64,000 bases of DNA from a virus: positions 1-64,000 of the IMG/VR virus record IMGVR_UViG_3300009124_000007; one strand, given 5' to 3'. Shown one piece after another: positions 35,683-44,710 of this stretch. The translations under genes and the position numbers were made by a program. The first letter of the stretch is position 1, and the number at the start of each line of letters is the position of its first letter. The notes under the pieces are model-generated. The model saw only the letters and a program-made list of their open reading frames with translations. It had not been told where the DNA came from and did no database searches.

Positions 35683-37061
35683 ACATCGAAGAATTGATTA
35701 TAAATAACCTTTTGTTTCAAGAGGAGTATAGTCGTAAGGTTCTTCCGTTCATAAAGAGAGAGTATTTTTCTACGAACTCTTTGGGTATTCTCTTTGAAGA
35801 AGTCCAGAGTTACATTGAGAAGTACAATAAAGTAATCAGTCCTGAGATCTTATCCATTGAGGTTGAGAACAGATCTGATTTGAATGAAGACCAATACAAA
35901 GAAGCGTCTTCTGTTATTGGATCTCTTTCTGGCGACAAGAGTGAGTTGCAATGGATTCTCGATTCTACTGAAAGGTGGTGTCAAGAACGTGCAATCTATC
36001 TTGCCCTGATGGAATCAATCAAGATTGCAGACGGACAAGATGCTAAGCGTGAGAAGGGAGCAATCCCCCAGATCCTCTCTGAAGCATTGGGTGTATCATT
36101 TGACACTCACATTGGTCACGATTACATTTCAGATTCAGATGAAAGATTTGCCTCTTATCATAAAGTTGAAAAGAAAATCCCCTTCGATCTGGATTTCTTC
36201 AATAAAATTACGAAGGGCGGTCTCCCTAACAAAACTCTCAATATCGCACTCGCTGGCACTGGCGTTGGCAAATCTCTGTTTATGTGCCACTGTGCTGCCG
36301 CTACCCTCCTCCAGGGCAAGAACGTCCTTTATATCACACTGGAAATGGCAGAGGAGAAGATCGCAGAGCGTATTGACGCGAATCTTCTCAACGTCAAAAT
36401 CCAAGAGTTAGGTAATCTTCCCAAACCTATGTTTGATAAGAAGATCAATAGTCTTGGGAAGAAGACACAGGGCAAACTAATCATCAAAGAGTATCCTACT
36501 GCGAGTGCTCATGTCGGACATTTTTCTTCTTTGTTTAGTGATCTTGCTCTCAAGAGGGACTTTAGACCCGATATTATCTTCGTGGATTACCTCAATATTT
36601 GTGCTTCATCAAGATATAAGGGAAGTCTCGTCAACTCGTATACCTATGTCAAAGCAATTGCTGAAGAACTACGGGGTATGGCGGTGGAGCATGATGTACC
36701 TGTGGTGTCTGCTACGCAGACCACTCGTGCTGGTTATGGTAGCAGTGACGTTGATATTACTGATACTAGTGAATCCTTTGGTCTTCCTGCCACTGCTGAT
36801 CTTATGTTCGCCCTTATTTCTACTGAAGAACTTGAGGGTATGAATCAGATCATGGTCAAGCAGTTGAAGAACCGCTACAACGATATCTCCATAAACAAAC
36901 GATTCTGCGTGGGTATTGACAGGGCAAAGATGAGGTTGTATGATGTAGAGCAATCAGCTCAGGATGATATTCAAGATTCGGGACAGACTGAATCTTCACG
37001 ACCATCTATTCTAGACAAATTCAAAACAAACAAAACATTCCAAGATCTAAAGTATGATTGA
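35679..37061 (+). CDS. gp41: Replicative DNA helicase
   Basis: Hexameric DnaB-like helicase of the primosome. 460 residues, as T4. Walker A is LAGTGVGKSLF, Walker B is IIFVDYLNI, and the DnaB-type motifs continue in VVSATQTTRAGYGSSDVDITD (in part). Partner of the gp61 primase at 47263. ATGA overlaps at both ends. Confidence 0.96.
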   Translation: MNIEELIINNLLFQEEYSRKVLPFIKREYFSTNSLGILFEEVQSYIEKYNKVISPEILSIEVENRSDLNEDQYKEASSVIGSLSGDKSELQWILDSTERWCQERAIYLALMESIKIADGQDAKREKGAIPQILSEALGVSFDTHIGHDYISDSDERFASYHKVEKKIPFDLDFFNKITKGGLPNKTLNIALAGTGVGKSLFMCHCAAATLLQGKNVLYITLEMAEEKIAERIDANLLNVKIQELGNLPKPMFDKKINSLGKKTQGKLIIKEYPTASAHVGHFSSLFSDLALKRDFRPDIIFVDYLNICASSRYKGSLVNSYTYVKAIAEELRGMAVEHDVPVVSATQTTRAGYGSSDVDITDTSESFGLPATADLMFALISTEELEGMNQIMVKQLKNRYNDISINKRFCVGIDRAKMRLYDVEQSAQDDIQDSGQTESSRPSILDKFKTNKTFQDLKYD

Positions 37062-37455
37062 CCTTCAAAAATATGTCGAATTCGTTGACTCTACTACTTC
37101 TTCGCCCAGTAAAAACTACTATGATTTTGCCCAGCGCATTGCCGTTCTGCAGGATCAGGAATTTCCTACCGAGCGACTGCTTACTGCTGCTGTAGGTATG
37201 TCTGCTGAGGCAGGTGAGTTTACTGAGATTATCAAGAAGATTATCTTTCAGGGCAAACCCGTCAATGAAGAGAATCTATTCCACCTAAAGCGTGAACTGG
37301 GTGACATCATGTGGTATGTTGCTCAAGCATGTATGGGTCTTGATATTTCTCTTGATGAAGTGATTCAAATGAATTTTGAAAAACTGACTGCCCGCTATCC
37401 AGAGGGTGCTTTTACTATCGAACATTCCGAAAACCGTAAGGAGGGTGACCTGTGA
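37054..37455 (+). CDS. mazG: MazG-like nucleotide pyrophosphohydrolase
   Basis: Hydrolyses nucleoside triphosphates, proposed in cyanophages to act on dNTPs or on the alarmone (p)ppGpp. 133 residues. The metal site is visible: EAGEFTEIIKK (E-x-x-E) and KRELGDIMWYV (E-x-x-D). Overlaps gp41 by 8 bases. Confidence 0.9.
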   Translation: MIDLQKYVEFVDSTTSSPSKNYYDFAQRIAVLQDQEFPTERLLTAAVGMSAEAGEFTEIIKKIIFQGKPVNEENLFHLKRELGDIMWYVAQACMGLDISLDEVIQMNFEKLTARYPEGAFTIEHSENRKEGDL

Positions 37456-37598
37456 CCAATCGCGAATTTATTGACAAGAACGGTAACACTTGGACTTGGG
37501 AGGAAACTCCTGAGACTATTGAAGCACTGAAGAAACTACATTCATCTGTAGTGGATACTGAACTAAAACGACCAAACAAACCAAGTAATAATGCTTAG
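37452..37598 (+). CDS. Very small acidic protein after mazG
   Basis: 48 residues from the GTG at 37452 (GTGA overlap with the mazG stop). Reads TNREFIDKNGNTWTWEETPE, then helical, ending NKPSNNA. Overlaps the next ATG by 8 bases. The overlaps at both ends and GAGGGTGACCT upstream support it. Function unknown. Confidence 0.62.
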   Translation: MTNREFIDKNGNTWTWEETPETIEALKKLHSSVVDTELKRPNKPSNNA

Positions 37599-37788
37599 TT
37601 TCTGGATTCACTTGGTAGCATTCTTCCAAGTTGTCGTGATGAATTGCATTCAACCTGCCAACTGGAAGTATTGCTACCGTGTTGACCAGTGGTTGATCCC
37701 AGATCTTGTAGAAGGTTATGAGATCTGGACTCAGAAAAAACATCCTTATCAAAACGAAAAGGAATACCTAAATCGCATTGATAAATAA
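37591..37788 (+). CDS. Small protein with hydrophobic N-terminus
   Basis: 65 residues. MLSFWIHLVAFFQVVVMNC is a membrane or signal-like segment, followed by an aromatic/charged tail. Start overlaps the preceding gene. The stop overlaps a late-like box and a terminator follows. Confidence 0.68.
   Translation: MLSFWIHLVAFFQVVVMNCIQPANWKYCYRVDQWLIPDLVEGYEIWTQKKHPYQNEKEYLNRIDK
37780..37787 (+). promoter_or_regulatory. Late promoter box before gene 37812
   Basis: GATAAATA, one base off the consensus, 24 nt before the next ATG, the same spacing as for known late genes here. It sits just before a terminator hairpin, so its transcript would begin inside that hairpin. Confidence 0.5.
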
Positions 37789-37811
37789 GGGGGTAGAGTC
37801 CCCTCTTTTTT
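37789..37811 (+). terminator. Terminator after the mazG set
   Basis: GGGG and CCCC arms around TAGAGT, then CTCTTTTTT. The T run touches the next ATG. Confidence 0.75.
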
Positions 37812-39233
37812 ATGGCTTCCACAATGTATAATATGCCTCTTGCTGAGGCTAAAAAGAAAGCAAAGACCATGAAGATTGATACACTCTTCAATAAAGCCGT
37901 GGCGGGAATACCAGAACCAGAATACTTCTTTGCGGATTCTCTGTGGAGACCCAATACAAGATCTATGTGGACGATCAAAACTGGTGAAAACAATATTGAT
38001 AAAATTGAAGAAATTCTTAGTAAAGAAGATCCGAATGTAGATATCAAAGTCAAAGCAGGAAAAGCGACTTTGGATTATCAAATGGGTCAGTATAAAATTA
38101 GATGGATTGCAAGTAATAAGAAATCTGCAGGAGCAGCAGATGCTAAGACAACTGCTATGCAAGAGAGAGCATCTGCATGGATTTTTCGTAGAGTCTTGAA
38201 TGATAACCAATCTTATAATTCTTGGACAGACATCAAACAAGATGCTAAGTATGGTGAACTTGAAAAGATATATCCAAATGTAGAAGAAGAGTGGTTGAAA
38301 GTATTCTATGCACAGCAAGCAAGAATGCTCAAAGAATTCGCACCAACGAAATTTTCTGAGTTCAATCGTGATGGTGGATTCATGGATTATATTACTAAAG
38401 TTGTTAGGGAAAAATTTGGTATCAGTAAGAAAGATACTTGGAACCCAGCAGACATTTGGTGCATTCAGGATGAGGCTGGTGTGACCAGATTGATTGAACA
38501 AACTGTAGATGGTAATGGATCTCAAACTATTCTTGAATTGAACGCAGTTCTTAGGAAGTTGTATCGTGATCGTAAGGTAGTTGGAATCTCTCTAAAGAAA
38601 GTATCGGGCAAAGTTGCTAAGTTTGAAGAAGTCAATGTTAGAGAAGATGCATTGAATGATGATTATAACTTTGATATCAAGAGTTATGAATGCAAAGTCA
38701 ATTTGAAAAATGGTGATGAGTGGGATTCGCTTGCATGTAGAATCATTGTTGGATCTAATGATGCTGAATATAACTTTCAGATTCAGGGGAATGATACCAC
38801 TAAGGAATCAAATCTAAAATTTGAACCAACACAAAAGGGAGCACAAGCAGCTCGTATGGGTAAGGCACCAGTTGACATGGTTGCTAAACTAATTGAAGAT
38901 AATAAAATGGATTTTGAAAATAATCATAATAAGTACCCAGCTAATGCAACTGAGTTCAATAAAAAGGCAGATGAATATAAGAAACTATTCAGCAAACTAA
39001 AAACAAAGGGAGTTGATGTTGGAGGAGTTACAAAGCAGACTGACTTTCTTGTAAATATTCAAACTGTATTTGCAAACAAACCACATACAGCAAAGGCAAA
39101 ACTCATGGAGATGAAATTTATTGAAGCAGTTATTGATCTGGATGATAAGAAACGAGAAGAGTTCATGACTGATATGGTCTTCATCGCTGCCAAGAAAGGC
39201 AAACGCTTTGGACCATTTGGCAAACTGTACTAA
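37812..39233 (+). CDS. Conserved cyanophage protein, possible nuclease fold
   Basis: 473 residues, Lys-rich and AT-rich in codon use. The segments PADIWCIQ (about residue 215) and, after LNAVLRKLYRDRK, VVGISLKKVSGK resemble the D ... (E/S)-x-K core of restriction-like nucleases in spacing and context (DIW, then ISLKK), but this is weak evidence by eye. No ribosome site is visible before the ATG, which follows the terminator T run. Late box upstream suggests a virion or late role. Confidence 0.62.
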   Translation: MASTMYNMPLAEAKKKAKTMKIDTLFNKAVAGIPEPEYFFADSLWRPNTRSMWTIKTGENNIDKIEEILSKEDPNVDIKVKAGKATLDYQMGQYKIRWIASNKKSAGAADAKTTAMQERASAWIFRRVLNDNQSYNSWTDIKQDAKYGELEKIYPNVEEEWLKVFYAQQARMLKEFAPTKFSEFNRDGGFMDYITKVVREKFGISKKDTWNPADIWCIQDEAGVTRLIEQTVDGNGSQTILELNAVLRKLYRDRKVVGISLKKVSGKVAKFEEVNVREDALNDDYNFDIKSYECKVNLKNGDEWDSLACRIIVGSNDAEYNFQIQGNDTTKESNLKFEPTQKGAQAARMGKAPVDMVAKLIEDNKMDFENNHNKYPANATEFNKKADEYKKLFSKLKTKGVDVGGVTKQTDFLVNIQTVFANKPHTAKAKLMEMKFIEAVIDLDDKKREEFMTDMVFIAAKKGKRFGPFGKLY

Positions 39234-39263
39234 AAGCAGGGACTATATAAAAACTGTCACAAG

Positions 39264-39286
39264 ACCCCCGCCACGGGGGTTTTTTC
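39264..39286 (+). terminator. Terminator
   Basis: CCCCCG and CGGGGG arms with a CCA loop, followed by TTTTTT. Ends the unit of gene 37812. Downstream, AAGGG (39299) and CCCTT (39318) can pair just before the next ATG. Confidence 0.9.
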
Positions 39287-39324
39287 ATGCTAGTATATAA
39301 GGGTCAAAGAAAAACGCCCTTTCT

Positions 39325-40299
39325 ATGCCTGCTAATACTCATCTGGAACACCCCGAAGACATGGTTTTCCACGGGGAGTATATAAGTCTGCTCAACTTTT
39401 TCTACAATCTGCCGTCCAATCAGCGTGTATCAGTCAAGTGGGACGGTGCCCCTGCTTTGGTATGGGGTATATGCCCTTCCTCGGGTCGCTTCTTTGTAGG
39501 AACTAAGTCGGTTTTCAATAAGCGCAAGATCAAGATCAACTATAATCACCATGATATTGATATGAATCATGGTGACAATCCTGCTGTAGCATCTATTCTT
39601 CACGTTGCATTTGAGTGTCTTCCTGTTCCTGGCAACGGAGGTTATCTGCAGGGAGACTTCATTGGTTTTGGCGATACCAATACTTTCAAACCCAATACCA
39701 TTGAGTATCGGTTTGACAATACTATCAAGCAATCTATAGTTGTTGCTCTCCATACTCGTTATGAGGGTGCTTTTATCGAACCTCGCGTTCAGTTTGGTAT
39801 TAGTACCAACGATGTTATTTGGTCAGATCGTCGTCAAGATCGCTGCTATCTGATTGACACTGCCCATGCATCTGTGGAATACAAGTCTGTCTTCGGTAAG
39901 ATGTATCGCACTCAACTTGCAAAGTTTTTTGCTCACCGTGCTAAGTTTCCTGCTGCTCGTGCAACCACTCAGTACCTGAAAACTCACGTCAATAAATACA
40001 TCCGCCATGGCATCATGCCCACTGCTACTGAGATGTACGATTCGTTACCTGATAAATATAAGAGTCAAGTGAACGTTGATTTGTTTCGCCTCTTTGAGGT
40101 TATCTATAATCTGAAAAACAAAGTGATGAAACATATCGTTGTTTATAACCAAGCAGAATGTTACATTGATGGTCAACCCACTGATCATGAAGGTTTCGTG
40201 ATTACCAGTTCTGGTCAAACCTATAAAATGGTGAACAGGTTGGAATTTAGCAAAGCGAACTTTACCCTAGATAAAAATTGGACGAATGAAAAAGTTTAG
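39325..40299 (+). CDS. Ligase-like nucleotidyltransferase candidate
   Basis: 324 residues. VSVKWDGAPALVWG has the K-x-D-G motif I of DNA/RNA ligases and capping enzymes (Lys would carry the nucleotide). Near the end, HEGFVITSSG fits motif IV (E-G-x-V-I) and TYKMVNR fits a motif V Lys. FECLP...GDFIGFG may hold motif III. Similar cyanophage proteins are usually annotated as unknown (I believe DUF6267). Activity is inferred from these motifs only. It overlaps the nucleotidyltransferase gene at 40286 by 14 bases. Confidence 0.75.
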   Translation: MPANTHLEHPEDMVFHGEYISLLNFFYNLPSNQRVSVKWDGAPALVWGICPSSGRFFVGTKSVFNKRKIKINYNHHDIDMNHGDNPAVASILHVAFECLPVPGNGGYLQGDFIGFGDTNTFKPNTIEYRFDNTIKQSIVVALHTRYEGAFIEPRVQFGISTNDVIWSDRRQDRCYLIDTAHASVEYKSVFGKMYRTQLAKFFAHRAKFPAARATTQYLKTHVNKYIRHGIMPTATEMYDSLPDKYKSQVNVDLFRLFEVIYNLKNKVMKHIVVYNQAECYIDGQPTDHEGFVITSSGQTYKMVNRLEFSKANFTLDKNWTNEKV

Positions 40300-41458
40300 C
40301 ACCTTCCTTAGCGAGGCGGCAAAATCCACAGCAGGACAGCAAGCAGAGAAACTAGGACTTACCCATGCTGGGTATGGTCGCTGGATGAACAAACGTGGCG
40401 AGGTGACACACATCTCAAAGCAGGGCAAACTGATTCCTATAGCACAACAACCCGAAGTAGCACCAGATGGAGGAGAGGCACCAGCACCCGAAGCGCAACA
40501 ACCCGCTGCGCCAGAAGCACCTGGAGAGGTATCTAAAGGTCCGATTACTATTACTTTTGGAAGATTCAATCCTCCTACTACAGGGCATGAAAAACTCATT
40601 CAGCAGGTAGCATCACAAGCAGGTGATGGTGACTATCGAATCTACCCATCACGCTCCCAGGATCCTAAGAAGAATCCTCTGGATCCAGAAACTAAGGTGC
40701 ATTACATGCGCTTGGCATATCCAGATCATGCTCATGCTATCCACAATGATGATAATATGAAGAGCATCTTTGATGTTCTTGAGGGACTATATGGTGAGGG
40801 GTATAGTGATGTCAATATTGTAGTTGGTGGCGATCGAGTAAAAGAGTTTGATGCTCTCGCTAACAAGTACAACGGCAAACTTTATAACTTTACCAGCATC
40901 AATGTGAAGTCTGCTGGTGATCGTGACCCAGATGCTGATGATGTATCTGGCATGTCTGCATCTAAACTTCGTGCTCATGCAGCAGAGAATGACTACGAAT
41001 CTTTTTCTTCTGGTTTGTCTAAGAACCTAGAGGATAAGCACAAGAAAGAACTGTTTGCACATTTGCGTGGTAATATGAAGATGGAGGAGGCAGAAGATTT
41101 TGCTGAAGCATCTTTTGTTCTTCATGAAGTTGCTCCCAAACTAGATCCTACAAGTTTACGTGAAGCATATTACAACAAAGAAATTTTCAAAGTCGGACAG
41201 ATTGTTGAGAATTTGAACACTGGTGTGATCGGTAAGGTTGTATCACGCGGTGTAAATTACGTTATATACATAGATGAGCATGAGGAAATTTATCGCGGTT
41301 GGTTGAAGGATCTCGTGGAGAGAAACGACATCAAACGCTTTGATTTTACTCCGCTTGGTAAGATTGGTACAGATGAACTAGCACATAAAGTTGCTGCTAT
41401 GACACCTGGACAATTTATTCAGAAGATAAATAAAAGAAACAAAACTGCTGAACGATGA
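40286..41458 (+). CDS. Cytidylyltransferase-like protein with capsid-targeting-like N-terminus
   Basis: 390 residues. The N-terminus MKKFSTFLSEA strongly resembles the T4 capsid-targeting sequence of internal proteins (MKTYQEFIAE) and ends in L-S-E, a gp21 cleavage pattern also found in this phage's gp23. From about residue 90, TITFGRFNPPTTGHEKLI is the nucleotidyltransferase HxGH-type motif (T-x-G-H), and SGMSASKLRAHA is the second (S-x-x-x-x-R-like) motif. The C-terminal part is a separate domain. Predicted: an enzyme packaged in the head. ATGA-type overlap with the next gene. Confidence 0.82.
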   Translation: MKKFSTFLSEAAKSTAGQQAEKLGLTHAGYGRWMNKRGEVTHISKQGKLIPIAQQPEVAPDGGEAPAPEAQQPAAPEAPGEVSKGPITITFGRFNPPTTGHEKLIQQVASQAGDGDYRIYPSRSQDPKKNPLDPETKVHYMRLAYPDHAHAIHNDDNMKSIFDVLEGLYGEGYSDVNIVVGGDRVKEFDALANKYNGKLYNFTSINVKSAGDRDPDADDVSGMSASKLRAHAAENDYESFSSGLSKNLEDKHKKELFAHLRGNMKMEEAEDFAEASFVLHEVAPKLDPTSLREAYYNKEIFKVGQIVENLNTGVIGKVVSRGVNYVIYIDEHEEIYRGWLKDLVERNDIKRFDFTPLGKIGTDELAHKVAAMTPGQFIQKINKRNKTAER

Positions 41459-42498
41459 ACTACGAAGCACTGCCTGGAATGGAAGAAGCACTAAGACTAG
41501 TGCAAGAAAAGAAGATGAGCAAAGAAGCTCATAAGAAAGCTGCTAAGGCGGGCAAGCGTTGGCAGGACTCCGATGGTGACGGTAAGTGGTATGAACCTGG
41601 TGAGGATGTAAAAGAAGCAAAGAAGGATGACACATATCTGGAAACGGATATGAAGAAGCGCCAAGCAAATAACGAGAAGGCTCGTAAGGAACTTGCAAAG
41701 GGTCCTCAAATGAAGAACCCACACTTTGAAGAAGTCCAACTAGAAGGTGTCCGTGACACTGACCCAGAGAAGGGCACTGAAGAGAGAAAGGCACGTCTTG
41801 AGAAGAAGCGTGGCATGAAACTCGATGACCATCCTCAGTATAAGAAGGAAGAGGTTGAACTAGACGAGAACCGTGCTGCTGCTCGTGCTGCTGGTGGTTA
41901 TAAGGATGACAGCAAGAAGCAGACCGATCCTTCTAAGGCAGGTTTCACTGGCATCTCTGGTAGCATCAAAGACATCATGCGCCAGAACAAAGAGATCGAA
42001 GCAGCAAATAAAGCAAAGGCGAAGAAGGAAGAAGTAGAACTTGAGGAAGGTAAGAACAAAGAAGGAAAAGAGCAGGGTGTTGACGGTAAAGCATGTTGGA
42101 AAGGTTACCGCTATGCTGGCACCGAGAATGGTAAGGACAAGTGCGTTCCTGCTAACGAGGAACTAGAGACCATGGAAGCAAGTCTGCTTGAGTCTGGTCT
42201 GTTCTCTGATGATGAAGTACGTTACATCATCGGTGAGAAGTTCGACGAACTTGAGGAACTCTACAAAGGTAAGCACGGTCAGTCTGAGAAAGAGTATCAG
42301 GATGGTCGCTCTGATGGCGGCAAGATGGTTTCGGGTGACAGCAAGCACAGTGGTGCTGCATACTCCTCCCGTGCTGTCAAGAATAGTGGTCCTAATCCTG
42401 CAGGTGGATCTAAGAAACCTCAGGGTCAGGGTCGTATGACTTCTGGTGCTCGTGCTGATCTACAGTATCGTAAGGCAAATATGAAGGCAGGTAAGTGA
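41455..42498 (+). CDS. Lys/Glu-rich putative internal virion protein
   Basis: 347 residues, very rich in Lys and Glu. Repeated short motifs KKEEVELDE and KKEEVELEE contain L-x-E patterns suited to gp21 cleavage. DSDGDGKWYEPGED resembles a calcium-binding D-x-D-x-D-G loop. A segment ACWKGYRYAGTENGKDKCVP holds a Cys pair. The gene is between the CTS-bearing enzyme and another basic protein. I infer a structural or packaged role; no known family recognised. Confidence 0.68.
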   Translation: MNYEALPGMEEALRLVQEKKMSKEAHKKAAKAGKRWQDSDGDGKWYEPGEDVKEAKKDDTYLETDMKKRQANNEKARKELAKGPQMKNPHFEEVQLEGVRDTDPEKGTEERKARLEKKRGMKLDDHPQYKKEEVELDENRAAARAAGGYKDDSKKQTDPSKAGFTGISGSIKDIMRQNKEIEAANKAKAKKEEVELEEGKNKEGKEQGVDGKACWKGYRYAGTENGKDKCVPANEELETMEASLLESGLFSDDEVRYIIGEKFDELEELYKGKHGQSEKEYQDGRSDGGKMVSGDSKHSGAAYSSRAVKNSGPNPAGGSKKPQGQGRMTSGARADLQYRKANMKAGK

Positions 42499-44675
42499 TG
42501 GCAGACGAAAAGAAAGTCACTGGTAAGCAATCCAAAATCAAAGTCAACCCACGATCTGAAGAAATAATGGAACGCAGAACTAATATCGCAAGACAAATCC
42601 TCGGCAATAAACTCACAGAAATGAGAGTTGCCGATGACTTTGATCACTTTGCAGCAGATCATTTCACTGATGAAGAACTTCTAGAAATCTGCGAAGAAGT
42701 TCTCTCAGAAATGAATACTGAAGATCTGGAAGAGATCTGTGAAGCGATTGAAACTAACCTGGAAGTCATCTCTGAGAGAATGGATCCTAAAGAGATCCAA
42801 CGTCGTAGAGACCAGGCAAAGGATAGACTTGCAACTGGTGCTGCAATGAAGAAAGCAGCAGAAAAGTCTGCTGCAGAGAAATCCTCAACCACATCTTCCG
42901 ATGCAAAACCATCTCGTGCAGAACGTGTCAAGTCTGCTCTCAAGAAAGCTGCTTCGACCACTAAGAATGTCGCTAAGAAAGTCGCTAAGGGTGCTGGAGA
43001 GGTCGCTGGTGCTGCTCGTGCTGGCTACCGCGATGCTGCGGGTTCCTCATCCTCTGGAAATACTGCTGGATCTTCTAGTGGTTCTTCTAGTAGTTCTTCT
43101 TCTTCCTCTAGTGGCGGTGGGTCATCGTCTGGAGGCAGTGGGGAGAACAGAGTCAGACTTCGTGACAGACTGAAAGGTGCTATCAAGAAAGGTGTAGGCA
43201 AACTTGCACGTTCAGTATCTCGTGGTGCTCGCAACGTTGCTCGTAAGATGGGTGAAGAAACTGTACTTGGTTTCTCCGCATTCATTACTGAAGGCAAAGT
43301 CAAGTGTAAGGAGTGTGCTGGCAAAGGTTGCAAGCACTGTGGTGATAAGGGTTACATGGTGACCCATGACTGCTCCAAGAAAGTAGAACATGCTGAGTGG
43401 GGTATTGGTGAGTGTATTGCTGAGCAGCATACACTAGATGAAGAAGGTAACATCACTCACTACGATGTTCAGTTTGAGCATGGTTTGGAAGAGAATGTAT
43501 CTGTAGAGGTTCTCAAGACTCTTGTCTCTGAAATGCATGAACATGCTATCAACTACGACAAGAACCAGGAGGTACTTGGCGAAAAAAAGGATGAAGAGGG
43601 GTTCGCTGGTGAAGCAACCTCTTACAAAGGTGTAGTAATCAGACGTACCAAGTCTGGTTATGAAGCACCTAGATTCAATCTAAAGAGCAATTCTGTCGAT
43701 GGTATCAAGCAGAACATCGATAAAGAGATTGCTAAGGTTGATGAGTCCTACAAACCAGATGCTGCTAACAACTACAACGGTCCTCTCTATGCTCCCTGGA
43801 CTGCTGTGAAGAAAGAAGATGTAGAATATGTTGATGAGGATTCCCGTCGTATGAGCAATAAGCAACATACTGCTCGTGTAAAACAAAACATCAAAACTTT
43901 TGGAAGTAATTTCACTCCACCCAATAACTATGACCCCGATGCTAATCGTGGTAAGGGTGAAGTTGTTACTCGTAAACAGATGGAGAAGAAGCGTCGTAAG
44001 GCACTTCGTCAAGAAGAAACTATCCTAGAGCGTGGTGACTATTGGCATCCAGATCCTGAGAAGGATAAGAAACTGGGTGGTCCTGGTGCTAACCAACGTG
44101 CTCGTGAAGATCGTGGATCTAAATCTTCTTCCTCTTCTTCCTCCTCCTCTTCCGATTCTAAGAAACTGAAGCCAGGTGAGTCCTATATGGACTATGCTAA
44201 GCGTCAGAAGTCGGGTAAGTCTTCTTATGCGTCCAGTGGTAAGACTGCTCGTGAGCGTCTTCAGAAAGCAGGTGCAAAATTTTCGACTCCTGCTAAGAAA
44301 GAAGGACTCCGTGATAAGATCAAGCGTAAGTTGGGTCTGAAAAAAGAAGAGTTTGCCATGCAGGAAGGCAGAGCAGAAGATGCACAAGCATCTCTAGCAA
44401 AAGTCAAAGCACGTCAGAAGGTTCTCGATGCACATGAGAAGAAGACTGGCAGGAAACTTGACATCTCTAAGACACCTGAGCACAAAGCACACAAGAAAGA
44501 ATTCCCTGGTGCTAAACGCACTGGTAAGAAAGTTCCTGGTGCTAAGGAGACTCCTGCTGAAACTCAGCGTAGACAAACCAATCGTCAGGTTTCTAGGGTC
44601 GTCAAGCATGGTTACACTTCTAAAGAAAAGAAAGAAGTTGAATCGATGGCAAAGCATACCTCAGCAAGAGATTGA
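42498..44675 (+). CDS. Large basic Ser-rich protein with DnaJ-like zinc finger, putative internal virion protein
   Basis: 725 residues. Order: acidic helical N-terminus; Lys/Ala-rich stretch resembling histone-like tails (KKAASTTKNVAKKVAKGAGE); poly-Ser/Gly linker (about 185-220); VLGFSAFITEG, like an internal capsid-targeting/gp21 site (F-I-T-E); CKECAGKGCKHCGDKG, a DnaJ-type C-x-x-C-x-G-x-G zinc motif; a second poly-Ser run; and a basic C-terminus. Suggests a packaged DNA-binding protein cut by gp21. Start by TGATG overlap. Confidence 0.7.
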   Translation: MADEKKVTGKQSKIKVNPRSEEIMERRTNIARQILGNKLTEMRVADDFDHFAADHFTDEELLEICEEVLSEMNTEDLEEICEAIETNLEVISERMDPKEIQRRRDQAKDRLATGAAMKKAAEKSAAEKSSTTSSDAKPSRAERVKSALKKAASTTKNVAKKVAKGAGEVAGAARAGYRDAAGSSSSGNTAGSSSGSSSSSSSSSSGGGSSSGGSGENRVRLRDRLKGAIKKGVGKLARSVSRGARNVARKMGEETVLGFSAFITEGKVKCKECAGKGCKHCGDKGYMVTHDCSKKVEHAEWGIGECIAEQHTLDEEGNITHYDVQFEHGLEENVSVEVLKTLVSEMHEHAINYDKNQEVLGEKKDEEGFAGEATSYKGVVIRRTKSGYEAPRFNLKSNSVDGIKQNIDKEIAKVDESYKPDAANNYNGPLYAPWTAVKKEDVEYVDEDSRRMSNKQHTARVKQNIKTFGSNFTPPNNYDPDANRGKGEVVTRKQMEKKRRKALRQEETILERGDYWHPDPEKDKKLGGPGANQRAREDRGSKSSSSSSSSSSDSKKLKPGESYMDYAKRQKSGKSSYASSGKTARERLQKAGAKFSTPAKKEGLRDKIKRKLGLKKEEFAMQEGRAEDAQASLAKVKARQKVLDAHEKKTGRKLDISKTPEHKAHKKEFPGAKRTGKKVPGAKETPAETQRRQTNRQVSRVVKHGYTSKEKKEVESMAKHTSARD
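43055..43140 (+). repeat. Poly-Ser/Gly codon repeat
   Basis: A run of tct/tcc/agt/ggt codons encoding Ser and Gly within the protein at 42498. A similar run of tcttcc codons is at 44120-44160. These are in-frame low-complexity linkers, prone to length change. Confidence 0.75.
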
Positions 44676-44710
44676 GCATATATAAGGTATAATCCTATTT
44701 GGTAACACCC

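Noticed and set aside
37749-38525. Long - strand open frame opposite gene 37812
   Set aside because: Cys/Ile/Phe-rich antisense of an AT-rich, Lys-rich gene, as expected from composition.
43055-44160. Repetitive sequence that could be taken for a CRISPR or satellite array
   Set aside because: It is in-frame poly-Ser/Gly coding sequence with irregular units and no spacers.
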